From Nonomuraea typhae (lineage in GTDB: Bacteria > Actinomycetota > Actinomycetes > Streptosporangiales > Streptosporangiaceae): 64,000 nucleotides of DNA. The stretch lies in the NCBI RefSeq assembly GCF_009760925.1, contig NZ_VRLV01000002.1, positions 124,001 to 188,000 of the forward strand, given 5' to 3'. The position numbers were made by a program, and so were the translations under genes. Shown in pieces: positions 33,377 through 40,874 of the stretch (positions are counted from its first letter, which is position 1; each line of letters begins with the position of its first letter). Below the pieces are notes generated by a model that was not told the DNA's origin, did not search any database, and saw only the letters and a program-made list of their open reading frames with translations.

Positions 33377-34588
33377 GTGTGGAAGATTGCCCGGCGCGGC
33401 ATCCCGAAGCCGGTCGAGGAGCCGACCCTGAAGAAGGTCCCGCGCGACGGGTACGCCGACGTCGACGAGGCGGGCATCGCCGACCCCGCGCCGCTGGTCG
33501 AGAAGGGGGCCGCCACGCCGCGCAGGTACGCGGGGGCGCAGGTGGTCAACGCCCGCGCGCTGCTGCCCGTGGCCGCGCTCGGCAAGGCGGGGCTCCGCCT
33601 TCAGCCCAACCCGCTGCCCGGCGTGGTCAAGCGCAACTACTTCGACGGCCGGGGCACCGGGCCGGTGGACAGGGCCAGCGACCTGTTCCTGGCCTCGACG
33701 CCGCCCAACGCCTGCCAGTACGTCGTACGGCCGCGCGGCTCGGTGGACGTCGAGGTCTACCAGCCGGCCTACGCCAACCCGGGCGCCATGCGCTACGAGT
33801 TCAGCGATTGGAAGCCCCGGGCGCCCATCGGACGGGTGAGGGTGACCGGCCGCGACAAGGGTGACAGCTTCACGCTGCGCCTGGGCAACGTGCCGGCGGT
33901 CGTCCGCGCGAACCTGCCCGGCCGGGCGAAGGCGATCCGGCCCCTGCTCCGGACCGTGGCCGCCAACCTGGAGGCGGGCCGCGCCGGGCTGCCCGGGCTC
34001 GGCTTCTCCAGCCCCCTGATGCCCGCCGCGCCGGTGTTCGCCTGCCGGTTGTACGGCCCGGAGGAGTTCCGGTCGGTGTACGGCAAGGCGGCTTCGCCGT
34101 ACGTGGAGGAGGAGATCGGCACGGCGGTCGGCGTGATCGACTACAGCATCGGCACGGCGATCGCGGACAGGCGCGAGTACGCCTACACGGGCACCACGTG
34201 CCGCCGGGTGACGATCCAGGAGGACGCCTACGACCAGCTCGTGCTGAAGCTGGAGGTGGACAGCTACCAGTCGCCCAAGGCGCCCGAGCACGCCATGGCC
34301 TTCGGGGCGGGGGTGGACGGCGGGCGGCCGGTGGCGGGGGTGGGCGCGGGCGCGTACTGCGTGACGCGCAAGTACGCCAGGTCGGCGGGGGCGCTGGTGT
34401 TCCGCCAGGGGAGGTTCCTGGCGACGCTGACGATGTACGCGACCAAGCAGGTGTCCGCCGTGAACGCCCAGGCCAGCTGTGCCAGGCTCGCGCCGGTGGC
34501 CCGGAAAGTGGCCGGGCGGCTGCGCTTAACGGGGCCGCCTAACGGGGCCGGTGACCGGGGCCGGCCGGGTGGGCGGGTCAGCCGGTGA
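33377..34588 (+). CDS. Uncharacterised protein, possibly exported with missing N-terminus
   Basis: A 403-residue protein I do not recognise. It has two similar-sized halves. Cysteine-bearing segments (NACQYVVRP, FACRLYGPEEF, TTCRRVTI, AYCVTRKYA, QASCARLAPVA) and Tyr/Gly-rich strands suggest a disulfide-stabilised extracellular beta-rich protein. The late block CRLYGPEEFRSVYG faintly recalls actinobacterial DUF3558-type lipoproteins. The only start in frame is GTG 33377, after an in-frame stop near 33350; it gives no signal peptide. The protein is either cytoplasmic or the true N-terminus has been lost. The stop overlaps the convergent Rrf2 gene by 11 bp. Confidence 0.55.
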   Translation: MWKIARRGIPKPVEEPTLKKVPRDGYADVDEAGIADPAPLVEKGAATPRRYAGAQVVNARALLPVAALGKAGLRLQPNPLPGVVKRNYFDGRGTGPVDRASDLFLASTPPNACQYVVRPRGSVDVEVYQPAYANPGAMRYEFSDWKPRAPIGRVRVTGRDKGDSFTLRLGNVPAVVRANLPGRAKAIRPLLRTVAANLEAGRAGLPGLGFSSPLMPAAPVFACRLYGPEEFRSVYGKAASPYVEEEIGTAVGVIDYSIGTAIADRREYAYTGTTCRRVTIQEDAYDQLVLKLEVDSYQSPKAPEHAMAFGAGVDGGRPVAGVGAGAYCVTRKYARSAGALVFRQGRFLATLTMYATKQVSAVNAQASCARLAPVARKVAGRLRLTGPPNGAGDRGRPGGRVSR

Positions 34589-34976
34589 TGGGTCTGAGGT
34601 CGCGGTCGATGACCTGGGCGAGGGTGATGTCGCGCAGCAGGGCGTTCTCGTGGGCGTGGAGCAGGGCCCAGACCTCGGCCAGGGGGGCGGCGGCGCCGGG
34701 GAAGTCGTCCAGGGGCGGTTCGATGCCCTCGGTCACCTCGATCACGTCGGCCAGCGAGATCTTCTCGGCGGGGCGGGCCAGGCGGTAGCCGCCCTCCGGG
34801 CCGCGCTGGCTGTGGATCAGGCCGGCGCGGCGCAGGTGCAGGAGGATGTTGTCGCAGAAGCGCCGGGGGATGTGCTGCTCGGCGGCGATCTCACCGGCGT
34901 GCAGCATCATCCCGTCGGCGGCTGCCAGGGCGACCATGGCGCGCAGGGCGTAGTGGGTGCGGGCGGAGATTCGCAT
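34578..34976 (-). CDS. Rrf2-family regulator lacking cluster cysteines (CymR-like)
   Basis: A 132-residue Rrf2 protein. The winged helix is HYALRAMVALAAADG plus GEIAAEQHIPRRFCDNILLHLRRAGLIHSQRGPEGGYRLARP. The loop after the dimerisation helix has no cysteines, so no Fe-S cluster is expected. The only Cys is Cys41. This resembles CymR/IscR-lineage members that respond to sulfur status. Its ATG overlaps the TauE/SafE stop (TGATG), so the two are translated together. An inverted repeat before the operon is the likely autoregulatory site. Confidence 0.88.
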   Translation of the reverse strand: MRISARTHYALRAMVALAAADGMMLHAGEIAAEQHIPRRFCDNILLHLRRAGLIHSQRGPEGGYRLARPAEKISLADVIEVTEGIEPPLDDFPGAAAPLAEVWALLHAHENALLRDITLAQVIDRDLRPITG

Positions 34977-35902
34977 CAGGCGGCGGGGGTCGGCTCCTGC
35001 TCGGCGGCGGAGAGAGGCTTGAGTTCTGCTTCGAGCGCCTTGTCCCGGCGCCAGGCGCGCACCGAGTAGACGATGGCGGCGGCCCAGACGACGGCGACCA
35101 CGACGTAGGTGAGGCTCTGGACGGTCGCCGAGGCGGCGATCCAGTCGCTGCGCAGCAGGGTGCGGACGTTCGTGAAGATGATCATGCCGCCGACGGCCGA
35201 GCCCAGGATGCGCGGCGGGATGTGGCGGACCAGCCAGGCGGCGATGGGCGCGGCGATCACGCCGCCGAGCAGCAGCACGCCGACCCAGGCGAAGTCGATC
35301 TTCTCGGAGCCGATGCCGATGAGGAATCCGGCGCTGGCGGCGACGGCGACGAGGAACTCGCCGGCGTCCACCGAGCCGATCACCTTGCGGGGCGGGATCC
35401 TGCCGCTGGCCAGGAGGGCGGGGGTGCCGACCGGGCCCCATCCGCCGCCGCCGGTGGCGTCGACGAAGCCGGCGACCAGTCCGAGCGGGGCCAGGAAGCG
35501 CTTGCGCAGCGGCTTGCCCAGGTTCTCGCGCGGCAGGCCGGCGACGGTGAAGCGGATGAGGACGTAGGCGCCGAGCGTGAGGAGGATGAGCGACATGACG
35601 GGCGCGGCGCTCTCGGTGGACAGGCTCGACAGGAAGGTCGCCCCGGCGAAGGCGCCGATCGCGCCCGGGATGCCGATCTTGGCGACGACCTTCCAGTCGA
35701 CGTTGTTGAAGCGCCAGTGGGAAACGCCGGAGGCCAGCGTGGTGCCGATCTCGGCGAGGTGGATGGTGGCGGAGGCTGCTGCCGGGTTGGTGCCCACCGC
35801 CAGCAGCAACGTGGTGGAGGTGACGCCGTAGGCCATGCCCAGGCTGCCGTCGACGAGCTGGGCGGCGAAGCCGACCAAGGCCAGCAGTATGAGCGCTCGC
35901 AC
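34976..35902 (-). CDS. TauE/SafE-family sulfite/organosulfonate exporter
   Basis: A 308-residue membrane protein with about eight hydrophobic helices. Family features are QLVDGSLGMAYGVTSTTLLLAVG at the N-terminus and the internal repeat GFVDATGGGGWGPVGTPALLASG. Long hydrophobic helices and a basic cytoplasmic C-terminal tail (RAWRRDKALEAE) follow. Members export sulfite or sulfoacetate-like anions. Coupling to a cysteine-poor Rrf2 regulator points to control by sulfur metabolites. The start is GTG 35902, with AAAGGGGA before it. A perfect 7-bp inverted repeat lies 20-40 bp upstream. Confidence 0.93.
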   Translation of the reverse strand: MRALILLALVGFAAQLVDGSLGMAYGVTSTTLLLAVGTNPAAASATIHLAEIGTTLASGVSHWRFNNVDWKVVAKIGIPGAIGAFAGATFLSSLSTESAAPVMSLILLTLGAYVLIRFTVAGLPRENLGKPLRKRFLAPLGLVAGFVDATGGGGWGPVGTPALLASGRIPPRKVIGSVDAGEFLVAVAASAGFLIGIGSEKIDFAWVGVLLLGGVIAAPIAAWLVRHIPPRILGSAVGGMIIFTNVRTLLRSDWIAASATVQSLTYVVVAVVWAAAIVYSVRAWRRDKALEAELKPLSAAEQEPTPAA

Positions 35903-35921
35903 CGCATCCCCTTTCCCGCTT

Positions 35922-35942
35922 TTCCTACTTTATGCGTAGGAA
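35922..35942. promoter_or_regulatory. Perfect inverted-repeat operator upstream of the TauE/SafE-Rrf2 operon
   Basis: TTCCTAC and GTAGGAA are exact complements separated by 7 bp (TTTATGC). On the - strand, CATAAAGT inside the repeat can serve as a -10 element. Geometry and position fit an Rrf2 dimer site. Confidence 0.7.
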
Positions 35943-36001
35943 TAATCATGAATGCTGATCGATGCGAGGTCAAGTACCGGAGCGAGCGAAACGTACCGAG
36001 G

Positions 36002-36598
36002 TCAGTGGTTGACCCGGTAGGTGACGTGGGTGACCAGGTCCGTGCCCGAGACGGCGACGGGCTCCAGGCCCGGGTCGCCCACTCCGGCGAACAACCGCTC
36101 CCCCGCGCCCAGGATCACCGGCGCGATGTGCAGGCGGACCTCGTCGAGCAGCCCGGCCGCCAGATACTGGTTGACCGTGTGCGCGCCCCCGGCGACGGCC
36201 ACGTCCCGCTCCCCGGCGGCCGCCCGCGCCCGCGCCAGGGCGGACTCGATGCCGTCGGTGACGAACGTGAACGTGGTCCCGCCCTTCATGGTGATCGGCG
36301 CCCGGGCGTGGTGGCTGAGGACGAAGACCGGCGCGTGGTACGGCGGCTCCTCGCCCCACCAGCCGCTCCACTCCAGGTCCCAGGCGCCGCGGCCGGGGCC
36401 GAACATGTTGCGGCCCATGATGAAGGCCCCGGCATCGGTGATCTTGGCCAGCGCCTCGGCGTGCTGCTCCGCCTGCTCGAACATCCAGCGGTGCAGCCGC
36501 GGCTCGGCGCCCTCGCCGATCGGGTTCTCCAGGCTCTGGTTCGGCCCGGCGGCGAACCCGTCGACGGAGATGGACATGTCGGTGGTGACCTTGCTCAT
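36002..36598 (-). CDS. Dihydrofolate reductase-fold (RibD C-terminal-like) oxidoreductase
   Basis: A 198-residue NADPH-binding protein of the DHFR/RibD-C family. It starts VTTDMSISVDGFAAGPNQS, has ITDAGAFIMGRNMFGPG, a VFVLSHHARAPITMKGGTTFTFVTDG strand block, and the nucleotide loop DVAVAGGAHTVNQYLAAGLLDEVRLHIAPVILGAGERLF. Such stand-alone proteins are common in actinobacteria. They are not the housekeeping DHFR; the substrate is unknown. The start is ATG 36598. It lies 9 bp from the thiolase stop on the same strand and could be the last gene of that operon. Confidence 0.9.
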   Translation of the reverse strand: MSKVTTDMSISVDGFAAGPNQSLENPIGEGAEPRLHRWMFEQAEQHAEALAKITDAGAFIMGRNMFGPGRGAWDLEWSGWWGEEPPYHAPVFVLSHHARAPITMKGGTTFTFVTDGIESALARARAAAGERDVAVAGGAHTVNQYLAAGLLDEVRLHIAPVILGAGERLFAGVGDPGLEPVAVSGTDLVTHVTYRVNH

Positions 36599-36607
36599 CT
36601 GATTCTC

Positions 36608-37834
36608 CTATCCCGCTGTTTGCCCCCTAGTCGGAGCCACCACCGCGTTCTCGACACGGTCCCGGGAAGAAGTCACGGCGAACATCGCGACCGTGGTGCA
36701 GCTGCCGCCGATGTTGAGCGTCAGCGCGGTGCGCGCCCCCTCCACCTGGCACTCCCCCGCCGTCCCCGCCACCTGGCGGGCGGCGTCGAGCAGCATGCGC
36801 ACCCCCGTGGCCCCGACCGGGTGCCCGAGCCCGATCAGCCCTCCGGACGGGTTGACCGGAAGCCGCCCGCCTGGCTCGATCGTGCCGGACTCGATCGCCT
36901 CCCACGACCTGCCGGGCGCGGTCAGCCCGAGGTGGTCCAGGGCGACGTACTCGGTGATCGTGAAGCAGTCGTGGGTCTCGATCACGTCCACGTCCCCGGG
37001 CCCGCCGAGTCCGGCGCGCGCGTAGGTGTCGAGGGCGGCCCGCCGCAGGTGCGGGAAGAGGTACGGCTCCCGCCCGGCCAGCTTCGTCTCCAGGAGCATC
37101 GGGGCGGTCCGGTGCCCCCAGCCGGAGATGGCCGGGCCGGGCCCGCCGTACCGGCTGGAGGCGAGGACGACGGCGGCGGCGCCGTCGGTGATGCGGCCGC
37201 AGTCGTACGTGCGCAGGCGGCCCGCGACGACCGGGTTGAGGGTGTCGTCGGCGCCGAAGCAGCCCTCGGGGAAGCTCCACGCCCGCGTCTGGGCCAGCGG
37301 GTTGCGCAGGGCGTTGCCGTGGTTGATCTCGGCGATGCGGGCCAGGTGCTCGTGGGCCAGGCCGTACCTGCGGTCCACTTCGTCGGCGATCTCGGCGAAC
37401 AACGCGGGCCAGGGGAAGTCGGCGCCCTGCGCCTCGCGCCCGGCCCAGGCGGCGCAGCCGAGGTGCCCGGCGGCCTCCTTGGCGCCGACGTTGCGCATCA
37501 GCTCGACGCCGGCGACGAGCGCGACGTCGTAGCGCCCGGCTTCCAGGTCGGCCATGGCGGCGAGGATCGCCATGGACCCGGAGGCGCACGCGGCCTCGTG
37601 GCGCGAGGCGGGAAGCATGGCCCAGGCGGGGTCGAGGGTGGCGATCATGCCGCCGAGGTGGGCCTGACCGGCGAACAGCTCGCCCGCCAGGTTGCCGACG
37701 TGCGCGACCTGGACGTCCCGGGCGGGCACGCCGGCGTCCTCCAGCGCGCCGAGCGACGCCTCCTCGAGCATGGCGAACAGGCTCGAGCCGGTGCGGGCGA
37801 AGTCGGTCTGGTAGCCGCCCAGGATGCGGATCAC
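36608..37834 (-). CDS. Thiolase (SCP-x/acetyl-CoA acetyltransferase type)
   Basis: A 408-residue thiolase-fold enzyme acting on acyl-CoA. The nucleophilic Cys lies in HEAACASGSMAI, the SCP-x-type second Cys in ETHDCFTITEY, and the active-site His in GGLIGLGHPVGATG. The closing TLNIGGSCTT loop is standard. It can cleave a 3-ketoacyl-CoA or run the reverse condensation. GTG 37834 overlaps the upstream acyl-CoA synthetase stop (GTGA), indicating translational coupling. With the divergent cleavage dioxygenase it suggests degradation of a CoA-activated side chain. Confidence 0.9.
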   Translation of the reverse strand: MIRILGGYQTDFARTGSSLFAMLEEASLGALEDAGVPARDVQVAHVGNLAGELFAGQAHLGGMIATLDPAWAMLPASRHEAACASGSMAILAAMADLEAGRYDVALVAGVELMRNVGAKEAAGHLGCAAWAGREAQGADFPWPALFAEIADEVDRRYGLAHEHLARIAEINHGNALRNPLAQTRAWSFPEGCFGADDTLNPVVAGRLRTYDCGRITDGAAAVVLASSRYGGPGPAISGWGHRTAPMLLETKLAGREPYLFPHLRRAALDTYARAGLGGPGDVDVIETHDCFTITEYVALDHLGLTAPGRSWEAIESGTIEPGGRLPVNPSGGLIGLGHPVGATGVRMLLDAARQVAGTAGECQVEGARTALTLNIGGSCTTVAMFAVTSSRDRVENAVVAPTRGQTAG

Positions 37835-39336
37835 AGCTTCAGCTCCCTTTTCAGGATCTTCCCGACGGGGTTGCGGGGCAGCGCCTCGACGACCTCCAGG
37901 CGTTCGGGCAGCTTGTAGGAGGCGATGCCCTTGTCCCGCAGGAAGGCGACGACCGACTCCAGCGTGATCGCGCCCTTGGGCACGACGACCGCGCAGACCT
38001 TCTCGCCGAGCACCTCGTCGGGGTACCCGGCCACCGCCACCTCGGCCACGGACGGGTGCCCGGCCAGGAGCGCCTCCAGCTCGGCGGGGGCGATGTTCAT
38101 GCCGCCGCGGATGACGAGGTCCTTGGCCCGGTCCACGTAGCGCAGGTACTGGCCGTGCTCTCCGGCCAGCTCGAACAGGTCGCCGGTCCTGAGGTAGCCG
38201 TCCTCGTCGAAGGGGTCGGCGGCGGCGGTGCCCGGCAGGTATCCGGCGAAGACCGTGGGGCCGCTGATGCGCAGCTCGCCGGGGACGCCGGGTTCGGTGA
38301 TCTCCTCGCCGCCGTGGGCGACGAGCTTGGTGCGCACGCGGTCGAGCAGGGCGGGCGCGCCCGGGGCGCCGGGGCGGGGGAAGTAGCGGGCGCGGATCTC
38401 CGGGTCGGGCATGTGCTCGGGGTCCGACAGCAGCGTGATGCCCTCGTTGGAGCCGAAGAAGTTGATGATGGCGATGCCGTGCCGCTCCTGCCAGCCGCGG
38501 ACCATGGACGGCGGCAGCGGCGCCGAGCCGGAGCCGATCCTGGTGAGCGAGGGCGGGATGGGCACCTCCTTGTGCAGCAGGAGCGTGAGGAGGGCGGGCG
38601 GGGCGAGGGTGTAGGTGACGTTCTCGGCGGCGATCTGGCCGAGGTAGGTGGGCAGGTCGAAGGGGTGGTGCTGGACCAGCACCGCTCCGGAGCGCAGCCA
38701 CGGCAGGAAGACGCCGCCGATCCCGGCCATGTTGACCATGGGGAACGGGTTGAGGATGACGTCGTCGCGGGTGAGGGCGGGCGCGGCGGTGCACAGCTCC
38801 TCGACCGCGAGCCAGTCGTGGTGGCAGCGCGGGACGCCTTTGGGGGTGGCCTCGGTGCCGGAGGTCCAGCAGATGGTGACGCGGTCGCCGGGATCGGCCC
38901 GGTACGGCGGGGCGGGCGCGGCCGTGGCCGTCCCGAGGTCGCCGGGCCAGGTCAGCACGGGGGTGCCCGCGGGCGCCCGCGACTCACGCCCCGAGACGAG
39001 CAGCTTGGCGCCCGACAGCGGCAGGAGCAGGCCCAGCTCGTACGCGCGGTACTGCACGGGGAAGGGCGTCACCACCGCCCCGAGGCGCAGGATCGCCAGG
39101 AAGGTGACGGCCAGCTCGACGCTGTTGGGCAGCTGGACGGCCGCCACGTCGCCGGGCCCGATCCCGTGGGCGTGCAGCACGCCCGCCGTCCTGGAGATCT
39201 CGGCGTCGAGCTGTGCCCAGGTCAGCCGCTTGACCGGGCCGTCGAGGTGGTCTGCCTTGTTGGCCGGGTCCACGATGGCGAGGTCGCCGGGGCGGGTGTC
39301 AACGTGGGTCCTGAGGAGCTGGCCGATATGCGTCAT
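37831..39336 (-). CDS. Acyl-CoA synthetase (ANL superfamily AMP-ligase)
   Basis: A 501-residue adenylate-forming enzyme that activates a carboxylic acid to its CoA thioester. The P-loop-like A3 motif is ICWTSGTEATPKGVPR, the A5 motif INFFGSNEG, the A7 motif GYLRTGDLFE, and the hinge RAKDLVIRGGMNIAPAELE. The A10 lysine lies in NPVGKILKREL. ATG 39336 has AGGAG six bases upstream. The promoter is within the large palindrome shared with the carotenoid oxygenase operon. The substrate is probably the carboxylic acid released in that pathway. Confidence 0.93.
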   Translation of the reverse strand: MTHIGQLLRTHVDTRPGDLAIVDPANKADHLDGPVKRLTWAQLDAEISRTAGVLHAHGIGPGDVAAVQLPNSVELAVTFLAILRLGAVVTPFPVQYRAYELGLLLPLSGAKLLVSGRESRAPAGTPVLTWPGDLGTATAAPAPPYRADPGDRVTICWTSGTEATPKGVPRCHHDWLAVEELCTAAPALTRDDVILNPFPMVNMAGIGGVFLPWLRSGAVLVQHHPFDLPTYLGQIAAENVTYTLAPPALLTLLLHKEVPIPPSLTRIGSGSAPLPPSMVRGWQERHGIAIINFFGSNEGITLLSDPEHMPDPEIRARYFPRPGAPGAPALLDRVRTKLVAHGGEEITEPGVPGELRISGPTVFAGYLPGTAAADPFDEDGYLRTGDLFELAGEHGQYLRYVDRAKDLVIRGGMNIAPAELEALLAGHPSVAEVAVAGYPDEVLGEKVCAVVVPKGAITLESVVAFLRDKGIASYKLPERLEVVEALPRNPVGKILKRELKL

Positions 39337-39366
39337 CGCGACTCCTAGAGGGGGATGGCCGCAACA

Positions 39367-39431
39367 CTACGAAAGCAGAAGTCAGGTCGTCAACGGCCCG
39401 GGTGTTGACTGCCTGACTTCGCCTATCGTAG
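39367..39431. promoter_or_regulatory. 65-bp interrupted palindrome with mirror-image divergent promoters
   Basis: Three arm pairs share one centre at 39399: CTACGA/TCGTAG (39367-39372, 39426-39431), GAAGTCAGG/CCTGACTTC (39378-39386, 39412-39420) and GTCAAC/GTTGAC (39389-39394, 39404-39409). Each inner arm contributes a TTGAC -35-like element and each outer arm falls in a TAGTGT/TAGTTT -10-like element 18 bp on, one set per strand. A dimeric repressor bound here would control both operons. Confidence 0.7.
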
Positions 39432-39440
39432 TTTCCAGGC

Positions 39441-40874
39441 ATGGCCGAACGTGTCGTGATCATGGACGAGTCGGGCGAGCGCAACCCCTACCTGCTGGGC
39501 CTCTACGCGCCCGTCCACGACGAGATCACCGCCGGCGAGCTGACGGTGATCGGGCGCATCCCCGCCGACCTCAACGGCGTCTACCTCCGCAACGGGCCCA
39601 ACGCCCGCTTCCCGATGAAGGGCCGCTACCACTGGTTCGACGGCGACGGCATGGTGCACGCCATGCACTTCGAGAACGGCCGCGCCCGTTACCGCAACCG
39701 CTGGGTGCGCACCCGGGCCTTCGACGCCGAGTCCGCCGCCGGGCGGGCGCTGTGGAGCGGCGTCATGGAGAGCCCCAAGGCCAACCCCTTCGGCAACGCC
39801 CGCGGCCTGCCGTTCAAGGACACGGCCAACACCGACCTGATCTTCCACCGGGGGCGGGTGCTGGCCTCCTGGTACCTGTGCGGCTCGCCGTACCGGCTGG
39901 ACCCGCTGTCGCTGGAGACGCTCGGCGCCGAAACCTTCCTCGGCACGCTCAACGGCGACTTCATGGCCCATCCCAAGGTGGACGAGCGGACCGGGGAGCT
40001 GTTCTGGTTCGACTACGGGCCGCGCCCGCCGTACCTGCGCTACGGGGTGGTCGGCGCCTCGGGGCGGGTCGAGCACTGCGTGGAGCTGGACCTGCCCGGG
40101 GCCCGGCTGCCGCACGACATGGCCATCACCGAGAACCACGCGATCCTCATGGACCTGCCGCTCTACCAGGACCCGGACGCGGCGCGGCAGGGGCGCTACA
40201 AGCTCACCTTCAACAGGGAGCTGCCCGCCCGCTTCGGCGTGATCCCGCGCCGGGGGCACGAGGCGCGCTGGTTCGAGGCCAGGCCCTGCTACATCTACCA
40301 CGTCGTCAACGCCTGGGAGGAGGGCGAGGAGATCGTCATGGACGTCTGCCGGGTCTCGCGCCCGGCGCCGGCGGGCAACGGCTCGCCGCTGTCGCGGATG
40401 ATCTCCTACCTCAAGCTCGACGCCCGCATGTACCGCTACCGCTTCGACCTGCGCACCGGGGCCACCTCCGAGGCGTACGTGGACGCCGGTCACAACACCG
40501 AGTTCCCCTCGATCGACGCCCGCGCCACCGGGTACCGCACCCGCTACGCCTACAACGTCTCCGTGGCCGACGCCGAGACCAACCTCTTCGACGGCCTGGT
40601 CCGCTACGACAACGTCACCGGAAGCAAGGAGACCTACCGCTACGGCCCCGGCGTCTACGGCAGCGAGGCCCCCTTCGCCCCCCGCGACGGCTCCACCGGC
40701 GAGGACGACGGCTACCTCGTCAGCTTCGTCACCGACGAGCGCGAGGACCGCTCCGAGGTGCAGATCCTGGACGCCTCCCGGATCGCCGACGGCCCGGTCG
40801 CCCGCGTGCTGCTGCCGCAGCGGGTGCCGCTCGGCTTCCACGCCACCTGGGTGCGCGCGGAGCAGCTGCGATGA
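39441..40874 (+). CDS. Carotenoid-cleavage/lignostilbene-type dioxygenase (RPE65 family)
   Basis: A 477-residue seven-bladed propeller dioxygenase. The four iron-binding histidines are His177 (MAHPKVDE), His225 (LPHDMAIT), His287 (IYHVVNAW) and His467 (GFHATW). The N-terminal PADLNGVYLRNGPNARF motif is diagnostic. It cleaves a conjugated C=C double bond of an apocarotenoid or a stilbene-like phenylpropanoid. The start is ATG 39441, directly after the palindrome, possibly leaderless. Its stop overlaps the next thiolase gene (ATGA). The operon context with CoA-ligase and thiolases points to catabolism rather than pigment biosynthesis; no carotenoid synthesis genes are nearby. Confidence 0.93.
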   Translation: MAERVVIMDESGERNPYLLGLYAPVHDEITAGELTVIGRIPADLNGVYLRNGPNARFPMKGRYHWFDGDGMVHAMHFENGRARYRNRWVRTRAFDAESAAGRALWSGVMESPKANPFGNARGLPFKDTANTDLIFHRGRVLASWYLCGSPYRLDPLSLETLGAETFLGTLNGDFMAHPKVDERTGELFWFDYGPRPPYLRYGVVGASGRVEHCVELDLPGARLPHDMAITENHAILMDLPLYQDPDAARQGRYKLTFNRELPARFGVIPRRGHEARWFEARPCYIYHVVNAWEEGEEIVMDVCRVSRPAPAGNGSPLSRMISYLKLDARMYRYRFDLRTGATSEAYVDAGHNTEFPSIDARATGYRTRYAYNVSVADAETNLFDGLVRYDNVTGSKETYRYGPGVYGSEAPFAPRDGSTGEDDGYLVSFVTDEREDRSEVQILDASRIADGPVARVLLPQRVPLGFHATWVRAEQLR

